Assembly: GCF_007556685.1 (NCBI RefSeq)
Contig: NZ_VJON01000005.1
Span: 32,374 to 96,373, forward strand
Direction of reading: 5' to 3'
Source: Tepidimonas charontis
GTDB lineage: Bacteria > Pseudomonadota > Gammaproteobacteria > Burkholderiales > Burkholderiaceae_C
DNA length: 64,000 nt
Shown here: positions 8,358-17,811 of the stretch, in pieces
How positions within the stretch are numbered: position 1 is the stretch's first letter
Layout: each line of letters begins with the position of its first letter
Notes under the pieces: generated by a model
What the model was told of the DNA's origin: nothing
The model's database searches: none
What the model saw: only the letters and a program-made list of their open reading frames with translations
Translations under genes and position numbers: made by a program

Positions 8358-9395
8358 TTATGCCCCGCGGTCTTTGGTTGTGGGCCGCGTAGTGGTCCGC
8401 GCTGCCTCCCCAGCAACCGACGGCGACGCACCCCCGGCTGATGCCGCCGGTGTCGAGTGGGCGCGCGGGTGCGCGGCCTCGTAAACCCGAGCCAGATGCT
8501 GAAAGTCGAGCCGGGTATAGATCTGCGTGGTGCGAATATCGGCGTGGCCGAGCAGCTCCTGCACGGCGCGCAAATCGCCACTGGACTGCAGCACATGGCT
8601 GGCAAAACTGTGCCGCAGCATGTGCGGATGCACGCGCTGCGGCACGCCCGCTGCTTGCGCCCACGCCGCCAGTTGGCGACGCGCCACCTGCGGCGTCAGG
8701 CGCGCGCCGCGCGCGCCAACGAACAGCGCTGGCTCGTGCGCCGCCGGCGCCAGCGCCGGGCGCTGCGCCAGCCAGCGCCGCAGCGCCGCCAGTGCCGCCG
8801 CGCCCACGGGCACCGTGCGCCAACGCCCACCCTTGCCAAGCACGTGCGCCTCACCCGCCTCCAGGTCCACCCAGCCACGATCACGGCGCCCCGGCTGCAC
8901 GTCCAGCGCCAGCAGCTCGCCCAAGCGCAACCCGCTGCCATACAGCAGCTCACCGAGCGCCTGATCGCGCGCGCGCAGTGCATCCGCCACTGCCTCGTGC
9001 GGCCCGGGTGCGACCGGCGGCGTCTGCGTCACGAGCCGCAGCGCTGCCTCCACCGACAGCGCTTTGGGCAGGGGTTTGTCGGCCTTGGGGGCACGCACGC
9101 CCACCAGCGGATGGCGCGTGATGCGCCCCTGCCGCCCAAGCCAGGTATAGAAGCCCCGCCAGCACGACAGCACCAGCGCCAGCCCCCGGGGCTGGCGCCC
9201 CTGCGCATGCATTTGCGCCACCCAGCGGCGCACCAGGGCCGGCTCCACCGCCGCCAGCGCCACACCGGCAGCCCGTGCGCGCGCATGCAGCTCTTGCAGG
9301 TGGCGTGCATACAACGCCAGCGTACGGGCCGCCAGGCGCTTTTCGACCCGCACATGGGTCAGATAGGCTTCGATGAGGCTGGCGTCGGCATCCAT
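8358..9395 (-). CDS. xerC: Site-specific tyrosine recombinase XerC
   Basis: 345 codons, slightly longer than the usual 300 through an Ala-rich C-terminal tail and a loop near residues 125-140. N-terminal SAM-like core-binding domain, then the catalytic domain with Arg157 (GSGLRLGEL), Lys188 (GKGGRWR), His258 and Arg261 (HMLRHSFA), His284 (LGHADI) and Tyr293 (TQIYTRLD). With XerD it resolves chromosome dimers at dif. It follows the DUF484 gene by 21 bases; dapF-DUF484-xerC order is conserved in many Proteobacteria and supports XerC over an integrase. Confidence 0.95.
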   Translation of the reverse strand: MDADASLIEAYLTHVRVEKRLAARTLALYARHLQELHARARAAGVALAAVEPALVRRWVAQMHAQGRQPRGLALVLSCWRGFYTWLGRQGRITRHPLVGVRAPKADKPLPKALSVEAALRLVTQTPPVAPGPHEAVADALRARDQALGELLYGSGLRLGELLALDVQPGRRDRGWVDLEAGEAHVLGKGGRWRTVPVGAAALAALRRWLAQRPALAPAAHEPALFVGARGARLTPQVARRQLAAWAQAAGVPQRVHPHMLRHSFASHVLQSSGDLRAVQELLGHADIRTTQIYTRLDFQHLARVYEAAHPRAHSTPAASAGGASPSVAGEAARTTTRPTTKDRGA

Positions 9396-9416
9396 GGCCC
9401 GAGCCTTGCGAGACGT

Positions 9417-10118
9417 TTACGCCGACGCTGCCGGCAGCAGCCGCGACAGGGCGGCGGCGGCTTGCGCGCCGATGCGCCGCAAAAATTCGGTGCCGGCCTG
9501 CACCTGGAAACGGTGTGCATCGGGGGAGGCCAGCACCAACAGACCGAATGCTGCATCGGCCTCGGCCTGGCGCAGAGGCAGCAGCGCCACCGACGCCACC
9601 GCTGCCGGCTCCGCCACCCACTGCACCGCCTCGACCCCGGGGTTGGGGCCGCAATACGGCTCCTGCAGCGACGAGGCAAAGGCCCGTATATCGTCACTGA
9701 CGCCCTGCACCCACGGGGCCTGCTGCCATGCCGGCCCCACCCCCCACAAGCGCAAGGCCACCAGAGGCACATCGAACGCTTCGCGCAAGCCCTCAGTCAC
9801 CGCCTCTGGCAACGCCGCCGGGGTGGGCACCGCCAGCAGCCGACAGGTCCAGCGCTGCAGCCGGTCGAGCAAGGCCATGTTGTCCTGCCCGTTGCGAATC
9901 ATCTCGGCCGTGCGCAGCTCCCACTGCCGCAGCCGCTCGCGCAGGATTTCCACCTGGCGCTCCAGCAGCGATACCGCCCGGCCGGTGTGCGGGCTGGTCA
10001 GTTGCACCGTGGCCAGCAGCTCGGCGTGGCGCTCGAAAAAGTCGGGGGTATTGAGCAGAAACTGCGCGATGTCGTCTTCGGTGATCGGCTGCAACGCGGC
10101 AGCGGACGGGGGTGCCAT
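9417..10118 (-). CDS. DUF484 family protein (GAF-like)
   Basis: 233 codons. Matches the DUF484 family in the opening ITEDDIAQFLLNTPDFFERH and the following ERQVEILRERLRQWE helix, with a degenerate GAF-type C-terminal half. Function is not known; the family nearly always sits between dapF and xerC, as here. ATG 10118 is chosen, with GGAG 8 bases before it; the frame is open upstream but the extra residues are not conserved. No signal peptide. Confidence 0.85.
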   Translation of the reverse strand: MAPPSAAALQPITEDDIAQFLLNTPDFFERHAELLATVQLTSPHTGRAVSLLERQVEILRERLRQWELRTAEMIRNGQDNMALLDRLQRWTCRLLAVPTPAALPEAVTEGLREAFDVPLVALRLWGVGPAWQQAPWVQGVSDDIRAFASSLQEPYCGPNPGVEAVQWVAEPAAVASVALLPLRQAEADAAFGLLVLASPDAHRFQVQAGTEFLRRIGAQAAAALSRLLPAASA

Positions 10119-10332
10119 GGCTTTCACTCCTCCACACAGAGAACGCCCCCGGGGCCGGGGCTCGGCTGCGCATTGTCGCGCAGGACGCGCGCCTACACGC
10201 CATCGCACGAGGCCCGGCGTCCACAACGCGCCAGGGGGCCGCACCAGGCGCCACCTCGACCCGGTTGGGACGCGCGAACGAGCGGCACGCAATCCCTGTC
10301 CGGCGCCAGCGGCAGGGGCGCAATCCGGCACC

Positions 10333-11307
10333 TCAGGCACCGTGCTGCGGTGGCAGCGGCGGAATCTCGACTTCGCCGGTAAATACCGGCTCGGCCGGCC
10401 CCGTCATGCGCACCGCCGCCTGCAGACCTTGGCCCCGCGGCCATTCGATGGTGAGCACACCGCCGCGCAGCTGCACGTCCACCCGCTCATCGAACCAGCC
10501 CAGCCGAATGCCGGCCACCACCGCCGCGCACGCGCCGGTGCCACAGGCCAGCGTTTCGCCCGCGCCGCGCTCGTAAACCCGCAGGCGAGCGTGGCCGCGA
10601 TCGACCACCTGCAAAAAACCCACATTGACCCGGCGCGGAAAGCGTGGATGCCGCTCCAACCAGGGCCCCCACGTGGCCACGGGGGCGCGCTCGACGTCGT
10701 CCACGCGCAGCACGGCGTGCGGGTTACCCATCGACAACACGGCGATGCACAGCGCGCCGGCCGCAGCGGCGCCATCGACCACGCCAGACGCCGCGCCCAC
10801 AGGGGGTGCCGCCGCATCAGACGCTGCTGCGGGCGCCCCATCGGCGCCACCGAGCGGCACGCACCAGCGCCACCAGTCGCCCGCGGGCTCGCGCGGCAGC
10901 CCTTCGGCCACGAACGGCACCTGCGCCGGCTCGAATACCGGCGCCCCCATGTCCACCGTCACCCGCCCGTCGTCTTGCAGCGCCAGCGTCAGCACCCCGG
11001 CGCGGGTGCGCACCCGCACGGTGCGGCGCTGCGTCAAGCCGGCGTCGTGCACATAACGCACGAAGCAGCGCGCGCCGTTGCCGCAGTTCTCCACCTCGCC
11101 ACCGTCGGCGTTGTGGATCACATATTCGAAGTCCACCGACGGGTCGGGCGCTGCACGCACGCTCAGGATTTGGTCGGCCCCGACGCCGAAGTGGCGATCG
11201 GCCAGCCAGCGGTACTGCGCCGCGCTCAAGCCCAACCGCTCACGCGTCTCGTCGAGCACGATGAAATCGTTGCCCGCCCCCTGCATCTTGGTGAAGCGCA
11301 CGCGCAT
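10333..11307 (-). CDS. dapF: Diaminopimelate epimerase
   Basis: 324 codons. Converts LL- to meso-diaminopimelate for lysine and peptidoglycan. The two catalytic cysteines are in NCGNGARC (Cys75) and ACGTGACAA (about 265), and the start [13 protein letters not shown] is typical. It is about 45 residues longer than usual because of an Ala/Gly-rich insertion (around [19 protein letters not shown]) between the two halves, probably a surface loop. The start ATG shares one base with the stop of the OmpA-family gene upstream (TGATG), indicating translational coupling. Confidence 0.97.
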   Translation of the reverse strand: MRVRFTKMQGAGNDFIVLDETRERLGLSAAQYRWLADRHFGVGADQILSVRAAPDPSVDFEYVIHNADGGEVENCGNGARCFVRYVHDAGLTQRRTVRVRTRAGVLTLALQDDGRVTVDMGAPVFEPAQVPFVAEGLPREPAGDWWRWCVPLGGADGAPAAASDAAAPPVGAASGVVDGAAAAGALCIAVLSMGNPHAVLRVDDVERAPVATWGPWLERHPRFPRRVNVGFLQVVDRGHARLRVYERGAGETLACGTGACAAVVAGIRLGWFDERVDVQLRGGVLTIEWPRGQGLQAAVRMTGPAEPVFTGEVEIPPLPPQHGA

Positions 11308-11984
11308 CAGCTGCCCTGCTCGGAGACGAAGATTTCGACGCGGCGGTTGCGCGCGCGTCCCTCGGCGGTGTCGTTGCTGGCGATCGGCTCACGCGCGCCG
11401 CGCCCGTCGATGGCGATGCGCCCGATCGCTACTCCGCGCGTGACCAGATAGTCGCGCACCGCCGCCGCGCGGTTGATCGACAGCGGCATGTTGATGGCGT
11501 CGCTGCCCGTGCTGTCCGTGTGGCCGATGATGGTCACACGAGCGGCCGGGTTGCGCTTGAGGCCGTCGGCAAAGGTGTCGAGCACGGAGCGAAACTGGGG
11601 CTTGATGTCGGCGCGGCCGACGTCGAACGAAATATCGCTGGGAATTTCGAGCTTGAGCCGATTGTCCGCGGTCTGCGTGACCTGCACGCCGGTGCCGCGC
11701 GTGGCCTCCTCCATCTCGCGCTTTTGCTGCTCCATGCGGGTGGACCAGACATAGCCGCCCAGCGCGCCGGCGCCGGCGCCGATGGCCGCGCCGCGCACCG
11801 CCCCGCGGCTGCCGTCGGTCACGGCGCCCAGCACCGCCCCAGCCGCCGCGCCGATGGCGGCGCCGCGCGCGGTACCCGATTTTTGCTCCTCGGACATGTT
11901 GGCGCATCCCGCCACGGCCACCGCCGCCGCCAGCGCCAGCGGCCACGCCCGGCGAACGATCGAAGGCCAAGGTGAAGCGTTCAT
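11307..11984 (-). CDS. OmpA-family outer-membrane lipoprotein
   Basis: 225 codons. Lipoprotein signal with lipobox AVAGC (lipidated Cys27), a glycine-zipper segment at about 38-80 ([15 protein letters not shown] and a second copy) and a C-terminal OmpA peptidoglycan-binding domain with [16 protein letters not shown] and NRRVEI. This layout resembles YiaD and anchors the outer membrane to peptidoglycan. CAGGAG lies 6-7 bases before the ATG at 11984. It overlaps dapF by one base. Confidence 0.92.
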   Translation of the reverse strand: MNASPWPSIVRRAWPLALAAAVAVAGCANMSEEQKSGTARGAAIGAAAGAVLGAVTDGSRGAVRGAAIGAGAGALGGYVWSTRMEQQKREMEEATRGTGVQVTQTADNRLKLEIPSDISFDVGRADIKPQFRSVLDTFADGLKRNPAARVTIIGHTDSTGSDAINMPLSINRAAAVRDYLVTRGVAIGRIAIDGRGAREPIASNDTAEGRARNRRVEIFVSEQGS

Positions 11985-12105
11985 CGCGTACTCCTGAAAA
12001 ATCGGATGTGGGCAACTGCGACTACCATTGTGCCCCAGCCCCGCACGTCTGGCGAGGCTGCCGCGCCGCGCGGTCACACTTGGTTACCTTGGTCACACGC
12101 TGCCC

Positions 12106-13851
12106 ATGATCCGCCCTGCCTTGCGTCTGCATGCCCCCGCTGCGCCGGCGCCGGCGCGTCCAGCCGCCACCGTCTTGTTCGTGCGCGATGGCGTCGACGG
12201 CCTGCAGGTGCTGATGACGCGCCGCTCGACCCAGGCGCGTTTCGCGCCCGGCGCTTACGTCTTTCCCGGCGGCGTCATCGAGGCAGCCGACCAACGTGCC
12301 GCGCACACGGGGGAATGGGACACCGTCGCCCACGTGGCACCCGATGCCGCCGTCGCTCCAGCGGCGTCCGCGGACGCGGCCACCCGCGCGGCCCAGCTGG
12401 CGGCGCTGCGCGAGGCCTTCGAAGAGGTGGGCGTGCTGCTGGCGCGTGACGCCCACGGGCGCTGGGTCGACGACGCCACGCTGGCGCCGCTACAGCGCCA
12501 CGCGCCGCTTCTGCCACAGTGCGCGCAGCATGGCCTGCGGCTCGCCCTGGACGACGTGCATTGGCTGGCGCGCTGGGTCACCGACCGCGACCTGCCGCGC
12601 CGCTTCGACGTCGCCTTCTTCGTCGCTCCGATGCCGCCGCAGCAGACCCCGCGCAGTGACGACCGCGAGCAGTTTGCGCCGGTGTGGGTGACGCCCGCCG
12701 AGGCGTTGCAACAACACGCGCGCGGCACGCTGCCGATGGTCTACCCCACGGTGCGCACGCTGGAGCGGTTGCGTCCCTACGCCAGTGCGGCGGCGCTGCT
12801 GGCGGCCTGCCGCGGCCAGCCTGGCCCGCAATGGACCAGTTGCCCGCGGGCAGGCTGGCTCAACGGCCAAGAAGCCCGCTTCATGGAACACGATCCGCCC
12901 TTTGGCGAACTGGCGCTGACCTGCCCCGATGGACAGCTCGCCCACACGCTGGACTGGCGCCACGACGCCCCCGTGGCCCTAGCCCGACACCTACGGCGCC
13001 TGACCGCGCCCAACGCCGGCGTGATGACCGGCCCCGGCACCAACAGTTACCTGGTGGGCGAACCGGACACCGGCTATCTCGTCATCGACCCCGGCCCGGA
13101 CGACGCGGCCCACATCCAGCGCCTGTTTGATGCCTGCGCGGGCGACATCCGCGCTATCGTCTGCACCCACTCGCACCCCGACCATGCGCCGGCGGCGCGC
13201 CCGCTGCAGCGCCTGTGCGCCGAGCGCGGCCAAGGCACGCCTGCCGTGCTGGGTCTGCCCAGCGCCCCAACGGCGCGTCCCGACAGTCGCTTCACCCCCG
13301 ACCGGGCGCTGGCCGACGGCGAAACCTTGGTGCTGCACGGTGCCGATGGCGCGCCGCGCCACACGCTGCGTGTGCTGCACACCCCCGGCCACACCGCCAA
13401 CCACCTGTGCCTGCTGCTGCAAGAGGATGCCCTGCTGTTCAGCGGCGACCAGATCCTCAACGGCAGCACCACCGTCATCGACCCGCCCGATGGTGACATG
13501 GGGGAGTACCTGACCTCGCTGGACCGGCTCGAGCAGGTCTGCGCGCAGTGGGGCGTTGCCTTCATCCTGCCGGCACATGGCCACGTGTTGGGCGACTTTC
13601 CGCGCAGCGCCGACTGCCCCGGCAGCCCGGAGCACGGAGGCGCACGCGCCGCCATCGCGCGGTTGCGGGCACACCGGCTGGCGCGCGAGGCCAAAGTGGC
13701 CCGGGCCCTGCAGGTCGCGCCGGACGGCGACCTGGACACCTGGGTGCGCCTGGCCTACGATGACGTCGCCCCGGCCCTGTGGCCCGTGGCCAAGCGTTCC
13801 TTGCTCGCCCACGTCGAGCACTTGCGGCGTCGCGCATCGGCGCGCCCCTGA
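12106..13851 (+). CDS. Nudix hydrolase fused to MBL-fold hydrolase
   Basis: 581 codons. Residues 15-240 look like a Nudix domain: VLMTRRS, FPGG and the helix REAFEEVG (102-109), though about 50 residues separate the Gly loop from this helix, longer than the classical box and more like NUDT19-type proteins. Residues about 295-560 are a metallo-beta-lactamase domain with HSHPDH (356-361), TPGHTANH and SGDQILNG, similar to LACTB2 RNA-cleaving enzymes. Neither substrate can be deduced. Followed 19 bases later by a small cytochrome gene on the same strand. Confidence 0.85.
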   Translation: MIRPALRLHAPAAPAPARPAATVLFVRDGVDGLQVLMTRRSTQARFAPGAYVFPGGVIEAADQRAAHTGEWDTVAHVAPDAAVAPAASADAATRAAQLAALREAFEEVGVLLARDAHGRWVDDATLAPLQRHAPLLPQCAQHGLRLALDDVHWLARWVTDRDLPRRFDVAFFVAPMPPQQTPRSDDREQFAPVWVTPAEALQQHARGTLPMVYPTVRTLERLRPYASAAALLAACRGQPGPQWTSCPRAGWLNGQEARFMEHDPPFGELALTCPDGQLAHTLDWRHDAPVALARHLRRLTAPNAGVMTGPGTNSYLVGEPDTGYLVIDPGPDDAAHIQRLFDACAGDIRAIVCTHSHPDHAPAARPLQRLCAERGQGTPAVLGLPSAPTARPDSRFTPDRALADGETLVLHGADGAPRHTLRVLHTPGHTANHLCLLLQEDALLFSGDQILNGSTTVIDPPDGDMGEYLTSLDRLEQVCAQWGVAFILPAHGHVLGDFPRSADCPGSPEHGGARAAIARLRAHRLAREAKVARALQVAPDGDLDTWVRLAYDDVAPALWPVAKRSLLAHVEHLRRRASARP

Positions 13852-13870
13852 CCTACCCGTGATACGACCC

Positions 13871-14212
13871 ATGAGACGGTTTCGCTTCACCAGCGCCCCT
13901 GTGCTGACCCCACGGCTGCTGCTGTGGATCGCGCTTGCCCTGCCCGCGACCGCGGCCGCCGACGCCACCGGCGCCTTGGCCGTCGAGAAGGGCTGCCTGA
14001 ACTGTCACGGCACGCCGCCGCGCGGCAAGGCCCCCACCATCGCCGATCTGGCCCGCCGTTATGCCAGCGCACGCGGCGACGAGGCTGAAATCGCCCGCCT
14101 GGCGGCACGGCTGAGCGAACACCATCTGTTCGGCGGCGTGCCGGCGCACGAACGCCTCAGCGCCGAGGAAGCCGAGCGCTTCGTGCGCTGGCTCATCGAC
14201 GGCGCCCCCTGA
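13871..14212 (+). CDS. Small c-type cytochrome
   Basis: 113 codons. Signal peptide (MRRFRF, then a hydrophobic core ending near TAAADA) and one haem site CLNCH at residues 42-46. The C-terminal helix GGVPAHERLSAEEAERFVRWL is typical of class I cytochromes; I see no clear Met ligand in the common MPP or MPxN context, so the sixth ligand is uncertain. Periplasmic electron carrier by inference. It may share a transcript with the Nudix-MBL gene just upstream. Confidence 0.8.
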   Translation: MRRFRFTSAPVLTPRLLLWIALALPATAAADATGALAVEKGCLNCHGTPPRGKAPTIADLARRYASARGDEAEIARLAARLSEHHLFGGVPAHERLSAEEAERFVRWLIDGAP

Positions 14213-14231
14213 AACGGCAGGGCCATGAAAA

Positions 14232-14578
14232 AGGTGAAGTCCGCCGATACGCCGGATTCTGTGCGCCGGGGGCAAGCCCCGGCGTGACCGTCATTCCTCT
14301 GGGCCGCCGGTCACCCGGTCGGCTCGGTGCCACCTACCCACCGACACGACCCGCGGGCCACGGGCAGGGGGCGAGGGCCCCCAGATCGGCCTATTTGGTG
14401 TTGCTGCGCGTAGAGATTGCCGCGTTTCACCCCGGTCTGAACCGGCTCGTCTCTGTGGCTCTGATCCTCACCTCACGGTGGAGAGGCGTTACCTCCTACG
14501 CTGCCCTGTGCAGTCCGGACGTTCCTCCAGCGCGCCCTTGCGGGCCGATGCGCCAGCGACGGTCTGGCGGGCTTCACC
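14232..14578 (-). ncRNA. rnpB: RNase P RNA (type A)
   Basis: On the minus strand the RNA begins near GAAGCCCGCCAGACCGTCGC and contains the conserved blocks GGAGGAACGTCCGG, CACAGGGCAG, GGTAACGCC and, near the 3' end, AGAATCCGGCGTATCGGCGG. These are the universal P4 strands and 3' domain of bacterial RNase P RNA. The boundaries are placed by homology and may be off by a few bases. It is the catalytic RNA that trims tRNA 5' ends. The open frames across it in both directions are not genes. Confidence 0.93.
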
Positions 14579-14791
14579 ACGCCGATTGTCCCACAACGGG
14601 CGGCGGCGCGCAGCGGGCAGCCGACCCCGCTGCCCGCGTCTCGCCCTGGGGCATCCACCCAACCCGCCTCGCAGTACCCATGACCCACCCGAGCCCGGGC
14701 GTATCGGCAACCCCATTGGGGGCCCGCCACCCAAGGGCTTGCGTATGATCGCGGCCAGCTGCCCAATCACCATGGGCCTTCGGGAGTCGTG

Positions 14792-16648
14792 ATGATCCGT
14801 TTGTCTGAATTGAAGCTACCCCTGCAGGCAGTGCCCGTCGAAGCGCGCCGCGCCGCCGACGCCCCGGCCGAAACCGAGGCCGACCGCGCGCCGCCACCGC
14901 ACCCGCTCGCAGCGCTGCGCGCCCTCGCCGCCGAACGGCTGGGGCTGCCCCCGCACGCCATCGCCGAGCTACACGTCTTCAAGCGCAGCTTCGACGCTCG
15001 GGGCGCGACGCTGCGCGCGGTCTACATCGTCGATGTGGCCTTGGCCGACGCGGCGCAGGAAAGCGCGGTGCTGCAGCGCCTGGCGGGCCAGCCCCACGTG
15101 CAGGCCACGCCCGACATGCGCTGGCAGCCGCCCGCGCGTGCCAGCGCGGCGCCCGCCGACGGCGAGCGCCCGGTGGTGGTCGGCTTCGGGCCATGTGGCA
15201 TCTTTGCGGCACTGACGCTGGCCGAGATGGGGCTGCGCCCCATCGTGCTGGAACGCGGACGCCCGGTGCGACGGCGCACCCGTGACACCTGGGGCCTGTG
15301 GCGGCATGGCGTGCTCGATCCGGCCTCCAACGTGCAATTTGGCGAAGGCGGTGCGGGCCTGTTTTCCGACGGCAAGCTCTACAGCCAGGTCAAGGACCCG
15401 CGCCATCTGGGGCGGCGCGTCATGCAGGCGTTCGTCGAGGCCGGCGCGCCCCCCGACATCCTGTTCGATGCGCGACCGCACATCGGCACCTTCAAGCTGG
15501 TGAAGGTGGTGGAGGCGCTGCGCGCGCGCATCCTGAGCCTGGGTGGCGAGGTGCGCTTCGAGCATCGGGTGGAGCAGCTACTCACCGAGCCGCTGGGCGA
15601 TGGCCGCCAGCGCCTCATCGGGTTGCGGGTGCGCGACTTGGCGCATGACCGCGAGCTCACGCTGCCGGCGCAGCGCGTCGTGCTGGCGCTGGGCCACAGT
15701 GCACGCGACACCTTCGAGGCGCTGCATCAGGCCGGCGTGCAGCTGCAGGCCAAACCGTTTTCCATCGGGGTGCGCATCGAGCATCCGCAAAGCGACATCG
15801 ACCGCGCGCGCTGGGGGCGCCACGCTGGCCACCCCCTGCTGGGCGCTGCTGCGTACAAGCTGGTGCACCATGCCCGCAACGGGCGCGCCGTCTACAGTTT
15901 TTGCATGTGCCCCGGCGGCACCGTGGTGGCCGCCACCAGCGAGCCGCAACGCGTCGTCACCAACGGCATGAGCCAATACTCGCGCGCCGAGCGCAACGCC
16001 AACGCCGGCCTGGTGGTGGGCATCACGCCGGCCGACTTCGCCCACTTCGATGCAGCCACCTGGCGCTGGGCCTTTGGCGACGCCGCCGGCCAGACCTACG
16101 CGCACGAGAGCCAACGCTGGGCCGCGCAGCAGATGGTGCACCCGCTGGCGGGGGTGGTGCTGCAACGCCAGCTCGAAAGCGCGGCGTTCGCGGCCGGCGG
16201 CGGCGGCTATCGCGCGCCCGCGCAACGGGTGGACGATTTTCTGGCCGACCGCCCCTCTGCCGCGCTCGGCGCGGTGGAGCCGTCTTACCGGCCGGGGGTC
16301 ACCCTGGTCAACCTGGCCGCCGTGCTGCCGTCCTACGCCGTCGAAGCGATGCGCGAGGCCTTACCCGCCTTCGCTCGCCAGCTGCCGGGCTACGACCGCG
16401 CCGACGCGGTGATGACGGGCGTGGAGACGCGTACCTCGGCGCCGCTGCGCATTCCGCGCGGGCCCGACTACCAAAGCCTCAACACCAGCGGGCTGTACCC
16501 CGCCGGCGAAGGCGCGGGTTACGCGGGCGGCATCTTGTCGGCCGCCGTCGATGGCATCCGCGTCGGCGAAGCGCTCGGCTGCCACCTACTCGGGGTGCCG
16601 GCCCCAGCCCCGGACCGCACCCCAAGCGCCGCCGTGGCTTACGGTTGA
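14792..16648 (+). CDS. FAD-dependent oxidoreductase (COG2509 type)
   Basis: 618 codons. N-terminal ferredoxin-like domain of about 120 residues (HVFKRSFDARG is typical), then an FAD-binding core with VVGFGPCGIFAAL, LERG, SNVQFGEGGAGLFSDGKL and a C-terminal PAGEGAGYAGGI block. Members are described as uncharacterised FAD-dependent dehydrogenases. ATG at 14792 is chosen, with GGGAG 6 bases upstream; a GTG one codon earlier is possible. No signal peptide, so cytoplasmic. Substrate unknown. Confidence 0.85.
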   Translation: MIRLSELKLPLQAVPVEARRAADAPAETEADRAPPPHPLAALRALAAERLGLPPHAIAELHVFKRSFDARGATLRAVYIVDVALADAAQESAVLQRLAGQPHVQATPDMRWQPPARASAAPADGERPVVVGFGPCGIFAALTLAEMGLRPIVLERGRPVRRRTRDTWGLWRHGVLDPASNVQFGEGGAGLFSDGKLYSQVKDPRHLGRRVMQAFVEAGAPPDILFDARPHIGTFKLVKVVEALRARILSLGGEVRFEHRVEQLLTEPLGDGRQRLIGLRVRDLAHDRELTLPAQRVVLALGHSARDTFEALHQAGVQLQAKPFSIGVRIEHPQSDIDRARWGRHAGHPLLGAAAYKLVHHARNGRAVYSFCMCPGGTVVAATSEPQRVVTNGMSQYSRAERNANAGLVVGITPADFAHFDAATWRWAFGDAAGQTYAHESQRWAAQQMVHPLAGVVLQRQLESAAFAAGGGGYRAPAQRVDDFLADRPSAALGAVEPSYRPGVTLVNLAAVLPSYAVEAMREALPAFARQLPGYDRADAVMTGVETRTSAPLRIPRGPDYQSLNTSGLYPAGEGAGYAGGILSAAVDGIRVGEALGCHLLGVPAPAPDRTPSAAVAYG

Positions 16649-16739
16649 CACGCGACCGCGCCTGCTCGACCGGGTGGCGGGGCACATGGGGCGTGCCGCG
16701 CACCGGCACGAGAAGGCGCGTCTCATCGGGGTGCCCCGA

Positions 16740-17609
16740 TCACAGGGCCTGCAGCGCGGCGATGCGCTCCTCGATCGGCGGGTGGGTGGCAAACAGCTTA
16801 CCGAACGTGCCGGTGATGCCCAGCGCTTGCATACCCTGCGGCAAGGCCCCCGGCTGCAGACCGCCCAGCCGCGCCAGCGCATTGATCATCGGCTGCTTGC
16901 GGCCCATCAGCATCGCCGCCCCCGCATCGGCGCGGAATTCGCGCTGGCGGCTGAACCACGCGACGATGATCGCTGCCAAGAAGCCGAGCACGATCTCCAT
17001 CACGATGCTGGTGACCAGGTAGCCGATGCCGGGGCCGGACTGCTCACTGTCGCCACGGCGCAAAAAGCTATCCACCACATAACCGATCACCCGGCTCAAG
17101 AACACCACGAAGGTATTCAGCACGCCTTGGATCAGGGTCATCGTCACCATATCGCCATTGGCGATGTGCGCCACCTCATGCCCGATGACCGCCTCGACCT
17201 CTTCGCGCGTCATGTTTTGCAGCAAGCCAGTGGACACCGCCACCAGCGCGTTGTCGCGAAACGCCCCGGTGGCAAATGCATTGGGCTCCCCTTCGTAGAT
17301 ACCGACCTCGGGCATACCGATGCCCGCCTTCTCGGCAAAGCGGCGCACCGTCTCGACGATCCAGGCCTCGTCGGCATTGCGCGGCTGGTTGATGATGACC
17401 AGCCCGGTGGACCATTTCGCCATCGGCTTGCTCAACAGCAGCGAAATGAACGCGCCACCGAAGCCGATCACGAGCGAGAAGACGGCCAGCGCGGTCAGAT
17501 TCAGGCCATTTTCGGTGAGGAAGCGGTCCACGCCCAGGATGCGGGTGGTGATCAACAACACCGCCATCACGGCGAGGTTGGTCAAGACCAGCAACAGGAT
17601 GCGTTTCAT
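16740..17609 (-). CDS. htpX: Membrane zinc protease HtpX
   Basis: 289 codons, normal length. Four hydrophobic segments (residues about 4-22, 38-58, 155-175, 190-215) and the M48 metal motif HEVAH at 144-148 with a downstream glutamate in [10 protein letters not shown]. HtpX removes damaged membrane proteins together with FtsH under stress. GGAG stands just before the ATG at 17609. Convergent with the FAD oxidoreductase gene. Confidence 0.96.
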   Translation of the reverse strand: MKRILLLVLTNLAVMAVLLITTRILGVDRFLTENGLNLTALAVFSLVIGFGGAFISLLLSKPMAKWSTGLVIINQPRNADEAWIVETVRRFAEKAGIGMPEVGIYEGEPNAFATGAFRDNALVAVSTGLLQNMTREEVEAVIGHEVAHIANGDMVTMTLIQGVLNTFVVFLSRVIGYVVDSFLRRGDSEQSGPGIGYLVTSIVMEIVLGFLAAIIVAWFSRQREFRADAGAAMLMGRKQPMINALARLGGLQPGALPQGMQALGITGTFGKLFATHPPIEERIAALQAL

Positions 17610-17811
17610 GGGTTCTCCGTCAAAGTAACTGGGGGTCGGACAAACATCGATCGACGCGAAGGAGGCTGGCGTCGCAGGGTCATCTGCGACGATCGCACGC
17701 GCCCGGCCCGGGCTACTCGCCACGCCCAGATGGGGGCGCGTGCACCCATCTCAAGCCAGCGCACGACAGCGCCGCCGACGCACCAGCGCCGCCGGCCCCC
17801 TCCCATCGCCA

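Noticed and set aside
8358..9395. XerC as a phage or island integrase
   Set aside because: The dapF-DUF484-xerC order and adjacent housekeeping genes mark it as the chromosomal XerC; no attachment-site repeats were seen.
14284..14897. Several open frames over 14.3-14.9 kb on both strands
   Set aside because: They overlap RNase P RNA, which explains the sequence.
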